DNA of 64,000 bases from Nocardia sp. NBC_00403 (GTDB taxonomy: Bacteria > Actinomycetota > Actinomycetes > Mycobacteriales > Mycobacteriaceae), in contig NZ_CP107939.1 in assembly GCF_036046055.1 (NCBI RefSeq), positions 6,758,001 to 6,822,000 of the forward strand, given 5' to 3'. The notes below the pieces were generated by a model. That model was not told the origin of the DNA, ran no database searches, and saw only the letters and a list, made by a program, of their open reading frames with translations. This document shows, piece by piece, positions 62,518 through 64,000 of the stretch. The translations under genes were made by a program, and so were the position numbers. Position 1 is the first letter of the stretch; every line of letters starts with the position of its first letter.

Positions 62518-64000
62518 ATGAATGCGACCCTGTCACTGGCGAGCATCCTTGCCGAGCAGGCTCGGCGGCGCCCTCACCACGTAGCGCTCATCGAGGGCGC
62601 GCGCCGTATCACTTTTGTGGAGTTGTGGGAGCAGGCACGTGCACAAGCCAACGCACTGATTGCGCTGGGAGTGCGGCCGGGCGACCGGGTCGGACTGATG
62701 GGACCGAACACTGCAGACTTTCCGCGCGCCTACTATGCAATCCTGGCCGCTGGAGCCGTTGTCGTCGCGGTGCACCCGCTGCTCACCGCAGAGGAAGCCG
62801 AATACGTGTTGCGCGACAGCGGAACACAGCTTTTGCTGTGTCATGAGCAGTTCGCGTCGGTGGGCCTGGAGGCGGCGCAACGGGCAGGAATCGACTGCCT
62901 CGACCCGAAGTCTCTTGCCGCCCAGCCGATTGCGGCGTTCATCTCACGCCGTCCGATGGACACTGCCGTGGTGTTCTACACCAGCGGGACCACAGGCCGA
63001 CCGAAGGGCGCTGAGCTCAGCCACCTGAATATGGTGATGTGTGCAACCGTCAACGCATTCGACGCCAATGAAGTACGCCGCGACGACGTAGCGCTGGGCG
63101 CGCTGCCACTCTTCCACGTCTTCGGGCAGACAGTCTCGATGAATTCGACCTGGCGGGCGGGCGCCACGCTCGTGCTGCAACCCAGATTCACGGCCGCTGA
63201 AGCGATTTCACTGATGATCGCCGAGGGTGTCAACACATTCCACGGCGTACCCACCATGTACGTCGGACTGATCGAGGCAGCTCGGGAAGCACCGGCCCTT
63301 CCCAAGCTGCGGCTGTGTATCTCGGGCGGAGCGTCACTGCCACAGACCGTCCTGGACGCATTCGAGAACACCTTCGACGCCAGCGTGCTGGAAGGCTACG
63401 GGTTGTCGGAAACCTCCCCGACAGCCACGGTGAATCAGCCGCAACTCACACCGAAGGCCGGAACCGTCGGACATCCGGTCTGGGGCGTCGACGTGGAGAT
63501 CGCCGACCCCGACGTACGCGACCGGATCGAGTTGCTACCCACCGGCACGATAGGCGAGGTAGTCATTCGCGGACACAACCTGTTCAACGGCTACATAGGA
63601 AGACCGGACGCCACTGCGGAAGTCATGGTGGACGGTTGGTTCCGCAGCGGCGATCTCGGCCGCAAGGACACCGACGGCTACCTCACGATCGTCGACCGCA
63701 TCAAGGAGATGATCATCCGGGGCGGATTCAACGTGTACCCGACCGAGATCGAGGACGTGCTGCTTCGTCATCCCTACGTTGCGGCAGCTGCGGTCATCGG
63801 TGTTCCGGACGCCACCTACGGCGAAGAGATCTGTGCCGTCATCATCAGATCCGGACCCGTCACTGATGAGGAGATCATCGCCTATGGTCGCGAGCATCTG
63901 GCCAAGTACAAGTACCCGCGCCGAGTCGAATTCGTACCCGAACTTCCCATCGGGCCCACCCACAAGGTCCTCAAACGAGAACTGAGGAAACAGTTCTCAT
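62518..64000 (+). CDS. Acyl-CoA synthetase/AMP-dependent ligase, C-terminus cut by window end
   Basis: The frame from ATG 62518 (AGGA upstream) runs to the last base, 494 codons. Motifs are VVFYTSGTTGRPKGAELSHL (P-loop), EGYGLSETSPTATVN, GWFRSGDLGRKDTDGYLTIV, RIKEMIIRGGFNVYP and the catalytic Lys in PTHKVLKREL. Only a few residues can be missing. It activates a carboxylic acid with CoA and so feeds the operon's oxidation genes. It lacks the FAAL-type loop seen in the ligase at 39 kb. Confidence 0.95.
   Translation, partial: MNATLSLASILAEQARRRPHHVALIEGARRITFVELWEQARAQANALIALGVRPGDRVGLMGPNTADFPRAYYAILAAGAVVVAVHPLLTAEEAEYVLRDSGTQLLLCHEQFASVGLEAAQRAGIDCLDPKSLAAQPIAAFISRRPMDTAVVFYTSGTTGRPKGAELSHLNMVMCATVNAFDANEVRRDDVALGALPLFHVFGQTVSMNSTWRAGATLVLQPRFTAAEAISLMIAEGVNTFHGVPTMYVGLIEAAREAPALPKLRLCISGGASLPQTVLDAFENTFDASVLEGYGLSETSPTATVNQPQLTPKAGTVGHPVWGVDVEIADPDVRDRIELLPTGTIGEVVIRGHNLFNGYIGRPDATAEVMVDGWFRSGDLGRKDTDGYLTIVDRIKEMIIRGGFNVYPTEIEDVLLRHPYVAAAAVIGVPDATYGEEICAVIIRSGPVTDEEIIAYGREHLAKYKYPRRVEFVPELPIGPTHKVLKRELRKQFS

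Overview
The window comes from a high-GC actinobacterium of the Mycobacteriales, most likely a Nocardia-type genome (inference). The block from 3.4 to 26 kb keeps the gene order known from the Mycobacterium tuberculosis Rv2614c-Rv2592c region: thrS, HIT hydrolase, pgsA, patA, pimA, Nudix, pdxS, tesB, pdxT, yebC, ruvC, ruvA, ruvB, all on the minus strand. The PIM lipid genes in this block (pgsA, patA, pimA) point to a mycolata-type cell envelope. GTG starts, tight stop/start overlaps and a mycobacterial-type SOS box also fit.

Layout. 0-3.4 kb: end of an unknown gene with an in-frame amber codon, a flavin monooxygenase divergent from a TetR regulator with two operator palindromes, and a protein built of four DivIVA-type hairpins. 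3.4-26 kb: the conserved housekeeping block, with accessory genes inserted (macro domain, DUF5988, membrane esterase, GlxA-type regulator with oxidoreductase, uridine-kinase-like protein, degenerate tandem repeat array, SDR, lipoprotein, LysR) and a small self-contained transcription unit for a 30-residue hydrophobic peptide between pdxS and the Nudix gene. 26-32.4 kb: FhuF-like protein, PGPGW membrane protein and two tandem SulP-carbonic anhydrase fusions that share an upstream element; one also has a perfect Crp-type site.

32.7-37.2 kb is a small accessory island. A macro-domain gene diverges from a gene joining a uracil-DNA-glycosylase-like domain to an arginine-ADP-ribosyltransferase-like domain. 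A strong terminator, the 3' half of a tRNA-Val(CAC) (att-like), an IS5-family element with a frameshifted transposase, a broken LpqN-like lipoprotein gene and the end of a second related IS follow. I consider the fusion plus macro pair the most interesting candidate for an undescribed conflict or defence module.

37.2-44.6 kb is a tight seven-gene operon: FAD oxidoreductase, DUF1365 protein, a fusion of fatty acyl-AMP ligase with a cyclopropane-synthase-type methyltransferase, a di-iron acyl desaturase-like protein, an acyl carrier protein, a second methyltransferase and an acyltransferase. It looks like a pathway that loads a fatty acid on an ACP and then desaturates, methylates and possibly reduces and transfers it. 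44.6-47.9 kb is a decay zone with IS701 and DUF4254 remnants, a small recombinase-like gene and a TCGT microsatellite.

47.9-57 kb holds catabolic genes with local regulators (glycerate kinase, MerR with esterase, MaoC, class II aldolase with XRE-cupin regulator, hydroxyacid dehydrogenase, TetR-lactamase-fold-hydrolase operon) and an istB remnant. 57.4-64 kb is a TetR-controlled acyl-CoA degradation operon: two acyl-CoA dehydrogenases, an SDR, a thiolase and an acyl-CoA synthetase running off the window end.
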